64,000 nt of DNA from Candidatus Melainabacteria bacterium (lineage in GTDB: Bacteria; Cyanobacteriota; Vampirovibrionia; Obscuribacterales; Obscuribacteraceae): contig QKMZ01000003.1 of assembly GCA_003242885.1 (NCBI GenBank), positions 620,001 to 684,000 on the forward strand, read 5' to 3'. The notes beneath the pieces were generated by a model that worked only from the letters and a program-made list of their open reading frames with translations, was not told the origin of the DNA and made no database searches. How positions within the stretch are numbered: the stretch's first letter is position 1; each line of letters starts with the position of its first letter. Below are positions 1-8,889 of this stretch, piece after piece. The position numbers and the translations under genes are program-made.

Positions 1-378
1 CAAACTTCCATGAATTTCAACGACGTCAGTGCTACCGGCCCGGATGTGCAGCCCATCTACATTTTGTGTGCAGAGAAAGAAATTAGGAATCAGCTTCTGC
101 AACTCAGCAAGCGCAAAGTGCCCGGCGTTTGGTTGTACATCTTTCACTTTCTGGCGGCGAGAGTCATACCATTGCCACACAAGAGATGGATTATTCTTAA
201 AACCTTGCGGCGTCGCGAGTTCTTCCGGATTGTAATTAGCCCATAAGCCTTCCAATGCATCGCGAAAAGTCGGGATGCCGCTCTCTTTTGATACTCCAGC
301 ACCGGTGAGCACAAACAGAAACTTGCAATTCTTCAGCCAGTCAACCGCCAGGTCAATCGCCACGCTACCTGCTTTCAT
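1..378 (-). CDS. Sir2-family NAD-dependent protein deacylase (partial)
   Basis: This is the N-terminal 126 residues of a sirtuin; the C-terminal part lies beyond the left edge. Sirtuins remove acyl groups from lysines while consuming NAD+. The NAD-binding signature GAGVSKESGIPTFR is visible at residues 26-39. TQNVDGLH follows, and EIHGSL contains the expected catalytic histidine just before the edge. The ATG overlaps the stop of the upstream acetyltransferase gene as ATGA, which implies translational coupling. Pairing of a GNAT acetyltransferase with a deacylase suggests, but does not prove, opposing modification activities. Family assignment is firm; substrate is unknown. Confidence 0.93.
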   Translation of the reverse strand, partial: MKAGSVAIDLAVDWLKNCKFLFVLTGAGVSKESGIPTFRDALEGLWANYNPEELATPQGFKNNPSLVWQWYDSRRQKVKDVQPNAGHFALAELQKLIPNFFLCTQNVDGLHIRAGSTDVVEIHGSL

Positions 379-983
379 TTGTTATCTCCGCGCCCCGTGT
401 TATCCCCGCTTCCTTGCTCGGCATTCAAGTTTTTCAAAACCTGCTTGGCGCGCCATTCGCTAGAAAGGATCGCATAGAGAAACGTGTCTCTCCAATGTCC
501 TTTGATTAATCGCTCTTCTAAGAAATGAGCTTCTTTCCTCATACCGCACTTTTGCATTACAGCGGCAGAACCGATGTTGAGCACATCACACGATGCGTGA
601 ATGCGATGCAATTTGAGTTGTTCAAAACCGTAGCGGATCATCGCCGCGGCGGCCTCACTGGCAATCCCTTGATTCCAATAGCTTCGGTGCAGTGTGTATC
701 CAAGTGCAGCCTGTTTCAACCCAGAATCGAAGATCGTCAACCCCACTCCGCCCATCAATCTCTTGTCTTCTTTGTGATAAATCGCCAATTCGTAGTGCCG
801 CCGCGGGTCTTCACGTCTGAAATGACGCGCGCCCTTGACAAAGTTGCGAGTCTCTTTTTCGGTATTTGGACCCCATTCCATGTACTTCGAGACTTCCGCG
901 TCCTTTGCGTACTCGTGAACCGAGACCCAATCTTCGTCTTCAAACTCCCGCAGGATGAGCCTCTTGGTCTCGATTTTTACCAT
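375..983 (-). CDS. GNAT acetyltransferase, RimJ/RimL type
   Basis: The 202-residue protein begins with IETKRLILREFEDED, the typical opening of the RimJ/RimL branch of GNAT acetyltransferases, which move acetyl from acetyl-CoA to amino groups. The middle holds the expected LGYTLHRSYWNQGIASEA acetyl-CoA-binding stretch and ends in NIGSAAVMQKCGMRKE, also typical. The reading frame stays open far upstream, but the ATG at 983 has a GGTGG sequence a few bases before it and gives the normal family length, so I chose it. The stop overlaps the start of the sirtuin gene by four bases. The substrate cannot be predicted. Confidence 0.88.
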   Translation of the reverse strand: MVKIETKRLILREFEDEDWVSVHEYAKDAEVSKYMEWGPNTEKETRNFVKGARHFRREDPRRHYELAIYHKEDKRLMGGVGLTIFDSGLKQAALGYTLHRSYWNQGIASEAAAAMIRYGFEQLKLHRIHASCDVLNIGSAAVMQKCGMRKEAHFLEERLIKGHWRDTFLYAILSSEWRAKQVLKNLNAEQGSGDNTGRGDNK

Positions 984-1152
984 GTGTCCACCAGAATCAA
1001 AGTTAAGCCAATTATTGTAACCCCGCATTCCTCCGTTACTACATTCGATGCCATGGGGTTGTAAGATCAATAACTCGCCGGAACTGGTGAAGCGGACGAC
1101 AGTGTGCGTCGACGCGAGCCAACGCTCCGACATGAATATGGAGAATCGAGCA

Positions 1153-1566
1153 ATGAATGAAGTTCTAGTTAAATCCACCACCGGTAAATACAAACAAGAA
1201 ATCAAAGCAGGTGAGCACACAATGACTGCTGACGCGCCGAAAGAATTCGGCGGCGAAGCAGTGGGTCCGGACCCGCATGAACTCCTCCTCGGCTCGCTCG
1301 GCGCTTGCACGTCGATCACCATCCAAATGTACGCAGAGCGCAAGGGATGGCCGGTTAAGAACATCGAAGTAAAACTGAAAGAAGAAACAGTTGAAGATCC
1401 GGAAAATCCCGGCAAGAAGATTTCTAAAATCACAAGAGAAATTGACTTGCAAGGCGACCTCACACAAGAGCAAGTCGACGGATTGACAGCAATTGCAGAT
1501 AAGTGCCCCATCCACAAACTCTTGTCTGGTCCGAAGCAAATTTTGACCAACGTTCATCACAATTAA
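1153..1566 (+). CDS. OsmC/Ohr family protein
   Basis: The 137-residue protein belongs to the OsmC superfamily, thiol-dependent peroxidases that act on organic hydroperoxides in the cytoplasm. The family block GPDPHELLLGSLGACTSIT contains the first conserved cysteine, and the second sits in DKCPIHKLL near the C-terminus; both are in the expected places. Length is normal. The frame opens earlier, but the ATG at 1153 follows GGAG at a spacing of nine bases and fits the family N-terminus. It is transcribed away from the acetyltransferase gene. The subgroup resembles the YhfA-like OsmC proteins more than Ohr, and that is an impression only. Confidence 0.9.
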   Translation: MNEVLVKSTTGKYKQEIKAGEHTMTADAPKEFGGEAVGPDPHELLLGSLGACTSITIQMYAERKGWPVKNIEVKLKEETVEDPENPGKKISKITREIDLQGDLTQEQVDGLTAIADKCPIHKLLSGPKQILTNVHHN

Positions 1567-1637
1567 AAAGGACGCAGTTAACGCGAAGTTGCTGCGCTCA
1601 ATTTGCTCCTTCAGGAATTGCGAACCAAGGCCGTCTG

Positions 1638-2483
1638 ATGTCGGAAACTCTGGATCTCACGAAATTCGAATCGCAATTGAAAACAAGTTGGTTGGGCCGA
1701 GCGCCCGGCTGGCGAAACGAGTTGTGGGAAAGCATCGGGTCTACGAACACCCGCGCAGCAGAACTTGCTGCAGAAGGCGCGCCGGAAGGAGTCATCGTTC
1801 TTGCACGCCATCAAATGGCTGGTCGAGGGCGCCTTGGTCGCACGTGGGTATCGCCGGTCGATGCCGGGTTGTACATGAGTTTGATTCTGCGGCCGCGACA
1901 GCCTCAATCTCAAATCCCACTTTTGACCATTGCCGCGGGTGTAGCCGTCGCTGAGGCGATTCGTTCTGTTTGCGATCTCGAAGTCGGATTGAAATGGGTC
2001 AACGACATCATTTACGATCGGCGCAAAATCGGTGGCATCCTTGCTGAGATGCCTGCGTTGGGCAATGTGTCACCGGAGGCAAAACTGCTGCCGCAAGCTG
2101 TGATTGTAGGAATTGGCATTAATATCAATCTAAAACAAGAAGACATTCCTGACGAGTTGACCAGCAGGATCGATTCGCTTTCTCGAATCAAGAACGAAGA
2201 TGTCGATCCCAACAGTGTAGCCGCGGCAATTGCAAAAGCGTTTGAAGATACAGCACAGCTCTTGAATCCCGCGACATCACAGCAGTTAACCAAACGTTGG
2301 CGCGATCTATCCATAACAATCGGTCAGATGATCGTCACTGAAAATTCCGAAAGAAAACTCGAAGGAAAAGCAGTGGATATCACCGATAGTGGCGCGCTGA
2401 TCGTACAGCTTGCTGACGGTTCGCACATTACCCTGCACGCTGGAGAAATAAGCATCAGAACTGCAGACGGCAGTTACTGTTAA
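1638..2483 (+). CDS. birA: Biotin--[acetyl-CoA-carboxylase] ligase
   Basis: The enzyme activates biotin with ATP and attaches it to the biotin carboxyl carrier protein of acetyl-CoA carboxylase. The 281-residue product has GSTNTRA, the biotinyl-AMP loop ARHQMAGRGRLGRTW near residues 56-70, the catalytic LKWVNDIIYDRRKIGGIL and VGIGINI. It ends in a small SH3-like domain (GKAVDITDSGALIVQLADGS). There is no room for the N-terminal winged-helix domain of E. coli BirA, so this copy should not act as a DNA-binding repressor. The ATG at 1638 was chosen because the upstream part of the frame lacks family similarity. A BioY-like transporter gene lies at 61.3-62.2 kb. Confidence 0.95.
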   Translation: MSETLDLTKFESQLKTSWLGRAPGWRNELWESIGSTNTRAAELAAEGAPEGVIVLARHQMAGRGRLGRTWVSPVDAGLYMSLILRPRQPQSQIPLLTIAAGVAVAEAIRSVCDLEVGLKWVNDIIYDRRKIGGILAEMPALGNVSPEAKLLPQAVIVGIGININLKQEDIPDELTSRIDSLSRIKNEDVDPNSVAAAIAKAFEDTAQLLNPATSQQLTKRWRDLSITIGQMIVTENSERKLEGKAVDITDSGALIVQLADGSHITLHAGEISIRTADGSYC

Positions 2484-2529
2484 ACGCCAAGCGAACCCAC
2501 AAGTTCGAAAGCATAAGGACAGAAAAAAA

Positions 2530-2880
2530 ATGCCAACCGCAAACATCTATCATTCAAAACACTGTCCAACAGACAAGATCACGCCTCTTATTCCACAGCT
2601 GAGAGTGAAGCTCGCACAGCAGCTGACTTCAACAGAACGCAAACTTGTGCCGGAAGAAATTTCCGTTCGCATCATCTCAGTTGATGGTGGCACAATGATC
2701 TCGCCATTCGAAATGGAGATTAAGGCGCAGAACTATCCGGACCGATTTGAAAGGTGCGATGAGATCTGCCTGCACATGAGAGAGTTTATTCTGGAAAACG
2801 CTGCCTTTCTCTCTGATGCCAGCGTTTGGCTGCAATTGACCGAACTCGGGCACAGCTTCATAGACGCGTCGAACGAGTAA
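2530..2880 (+). CDS. Small tautomerase-like protein
   Basis: The 116-residue protein starts Met-Pro, so a proline would be exposed after methionine removal, as in the tautomerase superfamily where Pro1 is the catalytic base. The pattern of beta strand, helix and beta strand (PTANIYHS, long helix to about residue 38, VRIISVDGG) fits a CHMI/MIF-like subunit, but I see no diagnostic signature beyond this. A purine-rich run AGAAAAAAA precedes the ATG. It follows birA by 46 bases and may be cotranscribed with it. The gene appears intact; the tautomerase call is tentative. Confidence 0.55.
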   Translation: MPTANIYHSKHCPTDKITPLIPQLRVKLAQQLTSTERKLVPEEISVRIISVDGGTMISPFEMEIKAQNYPDRFERCDEICLHMREFILENAAFLSDASVWLQLTELGHSFIDASNE

Positions 2881-2898
2881 ATTCGTTTGAGATTTGGT

Positions 2899-2959
2899 TT
2901 CGTTAGCGATTTGGTTCGCTGGCGATTTGACTTCGTTAGCGAGGCAGGTTCGCTGGCGA
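2899..2959. repeat. Four short palindromic tandem repeats
   Basis: The 11-base motif TTCGYTRGCGA occurs four times, starting at 2899, 2915, 2932 and 2949. TTCGTTAGCGA and TTCGCTGGCGA alternate, with 16-17 bases between starts. Each copy is itself a near palindrome (TCGC-TG-GCGA). The array sits between two converging genes. It could be a protein-binding array, a hairpin-rich terminator, or a simple expansion of a short repeat. Confidence 0.75.
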
Positions 2960-2983
2960 GCAAGGCGTTATTAGATAAACTTG

Positions 2984-4198
2984 CTAGTCGTTCTCGTCGT
3001 ACTGATGGTGAATTGGCATCGGGAATTTGTAACTCTCCGCATAAGAACGTTTCAATACTTCCTTGTCGACAGGGTTCGCAATCAAAGCACGCCCCTCGTG
3101 AAAACTGCCACACAGAGCAGCATCTGGCGTGATTTCAATAGCGCCGGCTCTGTCGATAAATTTCCAAGTTGTGCCTTCGCGAACCAGTGCTAGTCCGTCG
3201 CTAAAGTCAAAACCACGAACATATTTTGCCGGAATAACGGACTCACCCTTTGCGTTAATGTAGCCGCAAAGCCCGTTATCACCAACGAGAATTACAGCCA
3301 TTCCGTCATGAAAATTTCCAGCGTCGTCAAACGACGGAGCAATAACAACCTTTCCGTCTTTGGAAATATATCCCCATTTTCCCATCGGGTATTTCGGCAG
3401 CATTTCTTGTTCACCCTCGTGAACACAAACACAAGCAAGACCTTCACTAAAGGAACCTGCACGTGCGTACTTTGGCTCTACGACGGTCTTTCCTTTTTCG
3501 TCAATATAGCCGTAGGAATAATTCCAACCATTTGGTGAAACAGAAACACACGCTAATTTTTCAGAAAACGGTTGCGAATGCCGTTCAAACTCACTGAAGA
3601 GTTTTTCTCCTTTCGGATCTCGATACTCAGCGGTACTTGACCGATGAACGACAGCCAAGCCGCCTTTGAAATCATCTACACTACTAACATTCGCATCGAG
3701 TGCAAACTGAACCTTCCCTGTTTTGTTGATACACGACCATCTATTTTGCTCAACCTCAACAAAAGCCAATGACTCAGAAAATTTCTTTGCGGACAAAAAC
3801 TTAGGCGCAATCACGGTTTTGCCAGTGGCATCAATAAAACCCCATTTGCCTTTTACTTGCACAGCCGCCAAACCATTCGAAAATGAATTTGCGTCGTCAA
3901 ATTGCATCGGAATTTTGAGGGCACCATTCGTGTCGATAAAACCCCATTTTCCCTCTATACAAACAGGTGCGAGCCCTTCGGAAAAGCGCTTCGCACCGTC
4001 ATATTTAGCCTCGATAGCAGGCTTGCCTTGCTTATCGATGAAGCCACATTTCCAATGCATCTGCTGAGATTCATTATCAATCTCGGGTTCATCCAAATAA
4101 GCCTGCGCTGGGACGCACACGTGTGCGAAAACAGCGAGTGAAGCTGCAAGTATACAAGCCACTCTTGTGGCTTTATTCGATCGTTTGTACAGTCGCAT
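2984..4198 (-). CDS. Exported WG-repeat protein
   Basis: The 404-residue protein has an N-terminal signal peptide (basic start, hydrophobic core, PAQA before the likely cleavage site near residue 33). About nine WG repeats of roughly 35-40 residues follow, of the form KWGFIDxxGKxVIxPKFDxAxxFSEGLAxV. Several repeats are eroded, for example the fourth and fifth, where the WG pair is lost. WG repeats form beta-propeller-like or beta-helical surfaces, usually for binding; the partner is unknown. The gene begins four bases after the stop of apt, so it is probably the last gene of a recJ-apt operon. The link to nucleotide metabolism is only positional. Confidence 0.88.
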   Translation of the reverse strand: MRLYKRSNKATRVACILAASLAVFAHVCVPAQAYLDEPEIDNESQQMHWKCGFIDKQGKPAIEAKYDGAKRFSEGLAPVCIEGKWGFIDTNGALKIPMQFDDANSFSNGLAAVQVKGKWGFIDATGKTVIAPKFLSAKKFSESLAFVEVEQNRWSCINKTGKVQFALDANVSSVDDFKGGLAVVHRSSTAEYRDPKGEKLFSEFERHSQPFSEKLACVSVSPNGWNYSYGYIDEKGKTVVEPKYARAGSFSEGLACVCVHEGEQEMLPKYPMGKWGYISKDGKVVIAPSFDDAGNFHDGMAVILVGDNGLCGYINAKGESVIPAKYVRGFDFSDGLALVREGTTWKFIDRAGAIEITPDAALCGSFHEGRALIANPVDKEVLKRSYAESYKFPMPIHHQYDEND

Positions 4199-4201
4199 GT
4201 A

Positions 4202-4786
4202 CTAGTAGTTGATTAGTGCGAAGATATCAACGTTAGCAGGCAGCTTCTTGCGTCCATCCAGAAATGAGAGTTCTGTGATGAAACCAATGGTGGAGACTTC
4301 TGCGCCGAGCTTTGTCAGCAGTTGATAGGCAGCTGCAGCGGTTCCACCCGTGGCAAGCAAATCATCGACGAGCGCAACTTTGTGACCTTTCGCTGCTGCG
4401 TCGATGTGCACTTCAACAGAATCTTTTCCATACTCGAGATCGTATTCAACTTTCTCAACTTTATACGGCAGTTTGTTCGGCTTACGAATTGGAATAAAGC
4501 CTTTACCCAAGTTGTAAGCAATTACCGAGCCAAGAATGAATCCGCGCGCTTCAATGCCGACCACATAATCGACATTGTGCTTACGAACTTGCTCTGTAAT
4601 TACGTCAATTGCAAATCCGAACGCTTGCGGATCTTTCAAAAGCGTAGTGATGTCTTTGAAGATAATGCCAGGCTTTGGAAAGTCAGGAATATCTCTAATG
4701 GTCGACTTTAGCCAGTCAGACTTTTCCGTGGACAGTGGCAGCGTAAGCTCAGATGCTGGCGCCTTCGCGGCTGTCGGGTTGGTCAT
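4202..4786 (-). CDS. apt: Adenine phosphoribosyltransferase
   Basis: The enzyme salvages adenine to AMP using PRPP. The 194-residue protein contains IRDIPDFPKPGIIFKDITTLL, a strong Apt signature, then VVGIEARGFILGS and the PRPP loop ALVDDLLATGGTAAAAYQLL. I chose the ATG at 4786 because GAGG lies nine bases upstream. An ATG at 4801 in frame has no such site. Either start overlaps the 3' end of recJ, so the two genes are translationally linked. The WG-repeat gene follows within four bases. Confidence 0.96.
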   Translation of the reverse strand: MTNPTAAKAPASELTLPLSTEKSDWLKSTIRDIPDFPKPGIIFKDITTLLKDPQAFGFAIDVITEQVRKHNVDYVVGIEARGFILGSVIAYNLGKGFIPIRKPNKLPYKVEKVEYDLEYGKDSVEVHIDAAAKGHKVALVDDLLATGGTAAAAYQLLTKLGAEVSTIGFITELSFLDGRKKLPANVDIFALINY

Positions 4787-7394
4787 TTTCAAAATCCTCA
4801 TTAACGGTCAGAAGCGTGTCTTCCCCTGGTTGTGTAAGGGAATCTGTTTCGCCAGGGCTTACCAACTCAATCTGGTTGGTAGCGACCGCTAATTGTATCT
4901 CTTTGAGCGAGGTTTCGGACATCCAGGTCCTAAACTTCTTGACTTGCTGCAAACTGTCCGACAGTTGGCGGAACTCAGGGTGATCTTCTGGGGCACTTTC
5001 CGGCTGTCCGATGAGATCGAGGAACAGGACACCCTCTTCGGCAAACCAGTCCACCACATGAACTTTGCGAAGAAGGGTTAGCGCCAGAGCTATTGCCATC
5101 TTGCTAGTGCCCATGAGCGCAGCAAGTTTGTCACCTTCAACCTGCCCCTCTTTGTTGTTGACAGCGTACTTAATAAGACCAAGTAAGCGTTTGAGGAAAA
5201 CCGACGCGTCATCAGTGACATCGTCAGGCTGTCCGACAACAAAAACGGTCTTGGGTTTGACCTTGTCTAAAACTTCCTTCAAAACGTTGGAGCTGGGCGG
5301 ATACTGCCAAATGATCAAGTTACCGGCAGCTTTCAACGTCGTGCGATCAGAAGCGCTCATGTCACCTGCGTGAGGAGTCGTCTCACTGAACATCACATAA
5401 TCAGAACCCAAACGCTCTGCAGCTTTCTTCAAGACCTCGCTCTTATTGTCGAATTCGCGAAGGTCTTTCCAGGTGGTTATTTGCGAGCGAATTTCGCGGC
5501 GCGTTCCCGCCACAGCCGGAACACCCTCATCACTTGATGCAGGTGCGGATGGAGCTACCGGTGCCTTTTGAGGAACAGCCAAACTACGTTTGATCGTCGC
5601 CTCGGTAATTTGGATATCATCGTCACCCTGCCGCTCAATACGCCAGTCCGACAAAACTAACTGCAGACGATCACGTCCATTGAATGTATTCACTTCCGGA
5701 GTGAAAGCGACGTCGATGCGCTCGCCGTCTTGCGGAACGATACCTTGGGTATTCCACATTACACATTCGAGCGCCTCTGGGATTTCGTTATGCTCGAGCA
5801 TGACTCTGTGGTGTTTGCCATCTTTGCCCAAGACACGCGTTGATTGGCAAGTCATACCGCGCAAGATGAAAATTGGTTTGCGGTTGCCCATTCCGAAAGG
5901 CGCGAGTGATTGAAGGTTGCGAGCCAGATCGAGATCGACAGTGACAGCGAACGCTTCAGCATCGATGTTCAATGTTGGAATAAGAGGATCGCCAGCCAAC
6001 ATTTTATTGCATGTATCTGTCAGCGCTCGGCAAAGTACATCTGCTTTTGAGGCCTCAACACCCCAACCGGCTGCCATCTTGTGCCCGCCCCATCTGGTGA
6101 GCAAATGTTCGTTAGCCTTGAGGACCTGATAGAGATCGATAGCATCGACTCCGCGCGCTGAGCCTTTTACGACATTTTCTTCAGGCTCTAATTCACCTAT
6201 GAAAACCGGTCGATTGTATTTCTCAACCAACTTGGAGGCGACAATGCCAACAACGCCATGGTGCCATCCTTCCTTATAGATAGCGATGCAGCGATCTGCG
6301 GACAGATCGATGCGGTCTTGAACCATCTTGTCGGCTTCAGCAAAAATCTTGTCGCAAAGATCTTGGCGGCGTGTATTTTCCAACTGAAGTTGCTTGGCGA
6401 TATTTTCAGCTACTGATGCGTCATTTGTCGTCAACAACTCCACCGCTGTATTGGCATCGGCAAGACGTCCAACAGCATTGATTCGGGGAGCAATCCCAAA
6501 TGCCACCATATCGGTGTCACCAGACTTCTGCACCTGCCCAAGAAGTGCTTGCATACCTGGTCTTGGGGACTTGAGCAATGCCTGCAAACCATTGCGGACA
6601 ATGTGCCGGTTTTCTCCAACGAGAGGTACAAGGTCGGCGATCATGCCGAGCACAACAAAATCGAGAAGGCTTTCCACTTCTTCTGCATGTCCATGCTCGG
6701 TCAGGAGCGCTTCGCAGACCTTGTAAGCGACACCAACTCCGGGCAAATGGAAAAGCGGGTGATCTTCCGGAAGCCGCTTGGGATGCACAATACCAACTGC
6801 CGGTGGTAACATTTCGGGCATTGTATGGTGATCGAGTACAAGTGTGTCGACACCCAGAGATCTGGCAAGATTTATCTCTGAAAAATTGGACACGCCGCAA
6901 TCGCAAGTAATGATCAGTTTGGTTCTGTGCTTGCTTGCAAGAATACTTACTGCTTTTACATTCAAACCATAACCTTCGCTAGTGCGATGAGGTATGTAGT
7001 AGCTGACCGAGGCTCCCAGGCGTTTTAAAACAGTCATCAAAACAGATGTTCCGGTTACGCCGTCCACATCGTAGTCACCATATACGGTGATGTGCTGTTT
7101 CTTCGAAATCGCATCAGTAATGCGAGCTACCGCTTTATCTACATCGGGCAATTCATTCGGGCTGGTATAGGTATATCCAGTGCTGTCCAGGAAGGCGTGA
7201 ATCTTATCTGCCGAGTCGAATCCACGACGAACCAAAAGGCGAGCAATCAAGTCAGAGCCGCTAGCGGCTGCGACAAGAGCGGCGTCCGCTGGGCTCACCT
7301 TAGGCACAAGCCAGACCTTGCCCCGCGCAGAGAGATTCATCCCTGCACCCCCACCTGAGGAATTTGCCTGCTCTTTGCCATTGCCGCTATTCAT
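4749..7394 (-). CDS. recJ: Single-stranded-DNA-specific exonuclease RecJ
   Basis: RecJ degrades single-stranded DNA 5' to 3' in recombination and mismatch repair. In the 881-residue product the DHH-family motifs are intact: YGDYDVDG near 105-112, TCDCGVSN, LDHHTMPE near 187-193, and WGGHKMAAGWG for the DHHA1 domain. An OB-like region follows. The protein is longer than E. coli RecJ (577) by a C-terminal region of about 300 residues with low similarity, as found in Firmicutes and some other phyla. The ATG at 7394 was chosen because AAGAAGG lies eight bases upstream. A further ATG at 7340 would remove a Gly/Ser-rich leader. First gene of the recJ-apt-WG operon. Confidence 0.96.
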   Translation of the reverse strand: MNSGNGKEQANSSGGGAGMNLSARGKVWLVPKVSPADAALVAAASGSDLIARLLVRRGFDSADKIHAFLDSTGYTYTSPNELPDVDKAVARITDAISKKQHITVYGDYDVDGVTGTSVLMTVLKRLGASVSYYIPHRTSEGYGLNVKAVSILASKHRTKLIITCDCGVSNFSEINLARSLGVDTLVLDHHTMPEMLPPAVGIVHPKRLPEDHPLFHLPGVGVAYKVCEALLTEHGHAEEVESLLDFVVLGMIADLVPLVGENRHIVRNGLQALLKSPRPGMQALLGQVQKSGDTDMVAFGIAPRINAVGRLADANTAVELLTTNDASVAENIAKQLQLENTRRQDLCDKIFAEADKMVQDRIDLSADRCIAIYKEGWHHGVVGIVASKLVEKYNRPVFIGELEPEENVVKGSARGVDAIDLYQVLKANEHLLTRWGGHKMAAGWGVEASKADVLCRALTDTCNKMLAGDPLIPTLNIDAEAFAVTVDLDLARNLQSLAPFGMGNRKPIFILRGMTCQSTRVLGKDGKHHRVMLEHNEIPEALECVMWNTQGIVPQDGERIDVAFTPEVNTFNGRDRLQLVLSDWRIERQGDDDIQITEATIKRSLAVPQKAPVAPSAPASSDEGVPAVAGTRREIRSQITTWKDLREFDNKSEVLKKAAERLGSDYVMFSETTPHAGDMSASDRTTLKAAGNLIIWQYPPSSNVLKEVLDKVKPKTVFVVGQPDDVTDDASVFLKRLLGLIKYAVNNKEGQVEGDKLAALMGTSKMAIALALTLLRKVHVVDWFAEEGVLFLDLIGQPESAPEDHPEFRQLSDSLQQVKKFRTWMSETSLKEIQLAVATNQIELVSPGETDSLTQPGEDTLLTVNEDFENDQPDSREGASI

Positions 7395-7750
7395 ACCAAT
7401 CGCCTTCTTGCTATCTAACACACACCGAGTACAAAACCAGCGGATACAAACCGCAAATCCAAAAGATATACCTTGAGGACACAAGCCACCACGGGTAATG
7501 CGCGCGCCTGTGATTTAAGTATCAGTCTAGGCTAAGAAACGCTCAGCGGATCCGTAGTTACACCATCAATTCGATAAAAATTCTGCATTGCATCCGACTG
7601 CTCATACAATTAAATACGAGTTGATATACAAAAAAGTTCAATCGCAAATCCAAAGTTAATCGAATCGGCAAATGAAAATTCCGAGCAAAAATTCCGCACT
7701 AGAGTTCCTCGCCCCACCGAGCCCAGGGCGAAACAAAAAGCACAACTACG

Positions 7751-8053
7751 CTATTGATTGAGTTTGGGATCGCGAAATTCAAAAACTTTCTTTGGCTTGG
7801 GCATCTCGGGCCAGTTTCCAAGATCATATTCAATGATAGTCGTTATCACCGGAGACTTTGGCCAGGGCAAGGCAAAACCGATGAACCACATGACAGGGAA
7901 TAGCGCCACATGGATACTGACGGCAATTAGAAACGCCTCCATAAGAGGAGCCTGCTCCAGCAACCACTCCTTAATCGTGGTCGCCAAAGACTGCGGAGGT
8001 CCTGAGGCGGTCAATCGAGCCAAACTGAAATACATCCCTCGATCAATATCCAT
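7751..8053 (-). CDS. Small single-span membrane protein, TonB-N-terminus-like
   Basis: The roughly 100-residue protein has a helix (ATTIKEWLLEQAPLMEAF) leading into one transmembrane segment (IAVSIHVALFPVMWFIGFAL). A short tail IIEYDLGNWPEMPKPKKV follows, rich in acidic and proline/lysine residues. This order recalls the membrane anchor of TonB-type energy transducers, but no TonB C-terminal domain is present, so the function is unknown. The frame extends upstream to about 8188; an ATG at 8131 is also possible and would add 26 residues. It is divergent from the exported protein at 8152, and the upstream starts would crowd that promoter. Confidence 0.55.
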   Translation of the reverse strand: MDIDRGMYFSLARLTASGPPQSLATTIKEWLLEQAPLMEAFLIAVSIHVALFPVMWFIGFALPWPKSPVITTIIEYDLGNWPEMPKPKKVFEFRDPKLNQ

Positions 8054-8151
8054 CCAGCATATCAATCTTTCTTCGGGCACACGCCGTCGCCCGCAAAGCC
8101 GCGAGGCGATATAATCCACTAAGTCCAACATATATATAAAAATCGGATGCC

Positions 8152-8871
8152 ATGAGATTGTTTTCAAAAGCAAGCAGACACGCCGCATTAGGGCTCGCCG
8201 TCAGCCTACTAGTACCGGTTTTCTGCAGTCCGGCGCTGGCTGAGGACGAGGTTTTTGGACCTCCCAATATGCTAAAAACCCACCCCACGCCGTTTACCAG
8301 GAGTTCGCAGCAGGCAGGGTCGGCAAATGACGACCCGATCACAGAGCCCATTTCGATCCCCGGACGCCGAACATTGGCAAGCCGCCTTAAACTGTCCGAC
8401 CGATTGGTGCCTCCACGCCTCTACCTGCCAGGTCGCATGATTTTAGGGCGCTCTGAAGAATTCATCGTCAAAGGGAAGCCCGGCGCCTGGGCTGCGATCG
8501 CTATGGCTGACAAAAACTCCGGCGCCAAAGACATTGCCGGACACAAAATTCGACTCGGTGCGGACAGAAAGCTCGTCGCACTGGTTCGAATTGGCGAAGG
8601 CGGCATTGGACAATTGTTTGTGGAAACGCCGGTGCAAGGCGACATGATCGGGCAGAATTTCTATTTTGAGGCGGTCGTTTGGACTAAAGATGATTTCAGT
8701 GATGCTGAAGTTTGTCAGACTATCTCGCCCGAGCAAACCGAGAACGGCGACAATGGCGTACTTGTTGCCGCGGAAAACGAGGTAAAAAAGGGAGTTAAGT
8801 TCGGCGCCACAACGGCGTTGCCGCCATCCCAGCACAGCATTCCCGGTTCACTTGATTCGAACAAACCATAG
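8152..8871 (+). CDS. Exported protein of unknown function
   Basis: The 239-residue protein has a clear signal peptide (SKASRHAALGLAVSLLVPVF, then SPALA before the likely cut near residue 30). The mature part is a low-complexity linker followed by a compact region (about residues 75-190) with alternating beta-like stretches such as PGRMILGRSEEFIVKGKPGAWAAIAM and LVALVRIGEGGIGQLFVETPV. I do not recognise a family. It ends 18 bases before the DUF4127 gene, so the two are probably one operon. Confidence 0.75.
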   Translation: MRLFSKASRHAALGLAVSLLVPVFCSPALAEDEVFGPPNMLKTHPTPFTRSSQQAGSANDDPITEPISIPGRRTLASRLKLSDRLVPPRLYLPGRMILGRSEEFIVKGKPGAWAAIAMADKNSGAKDIAGHKIRLGADRKLVALVRIGEGGIGQLFVETPVQGDMIGQNFYFEAVVWTKDDFSDAEVCQTISPEQTENGDNGVLVAAENEVKKGVKFGATTALPPSQHSIPGSLDSNKP

Positions 8872-8889
8872 GAAAAGGGGTCCCACTGA

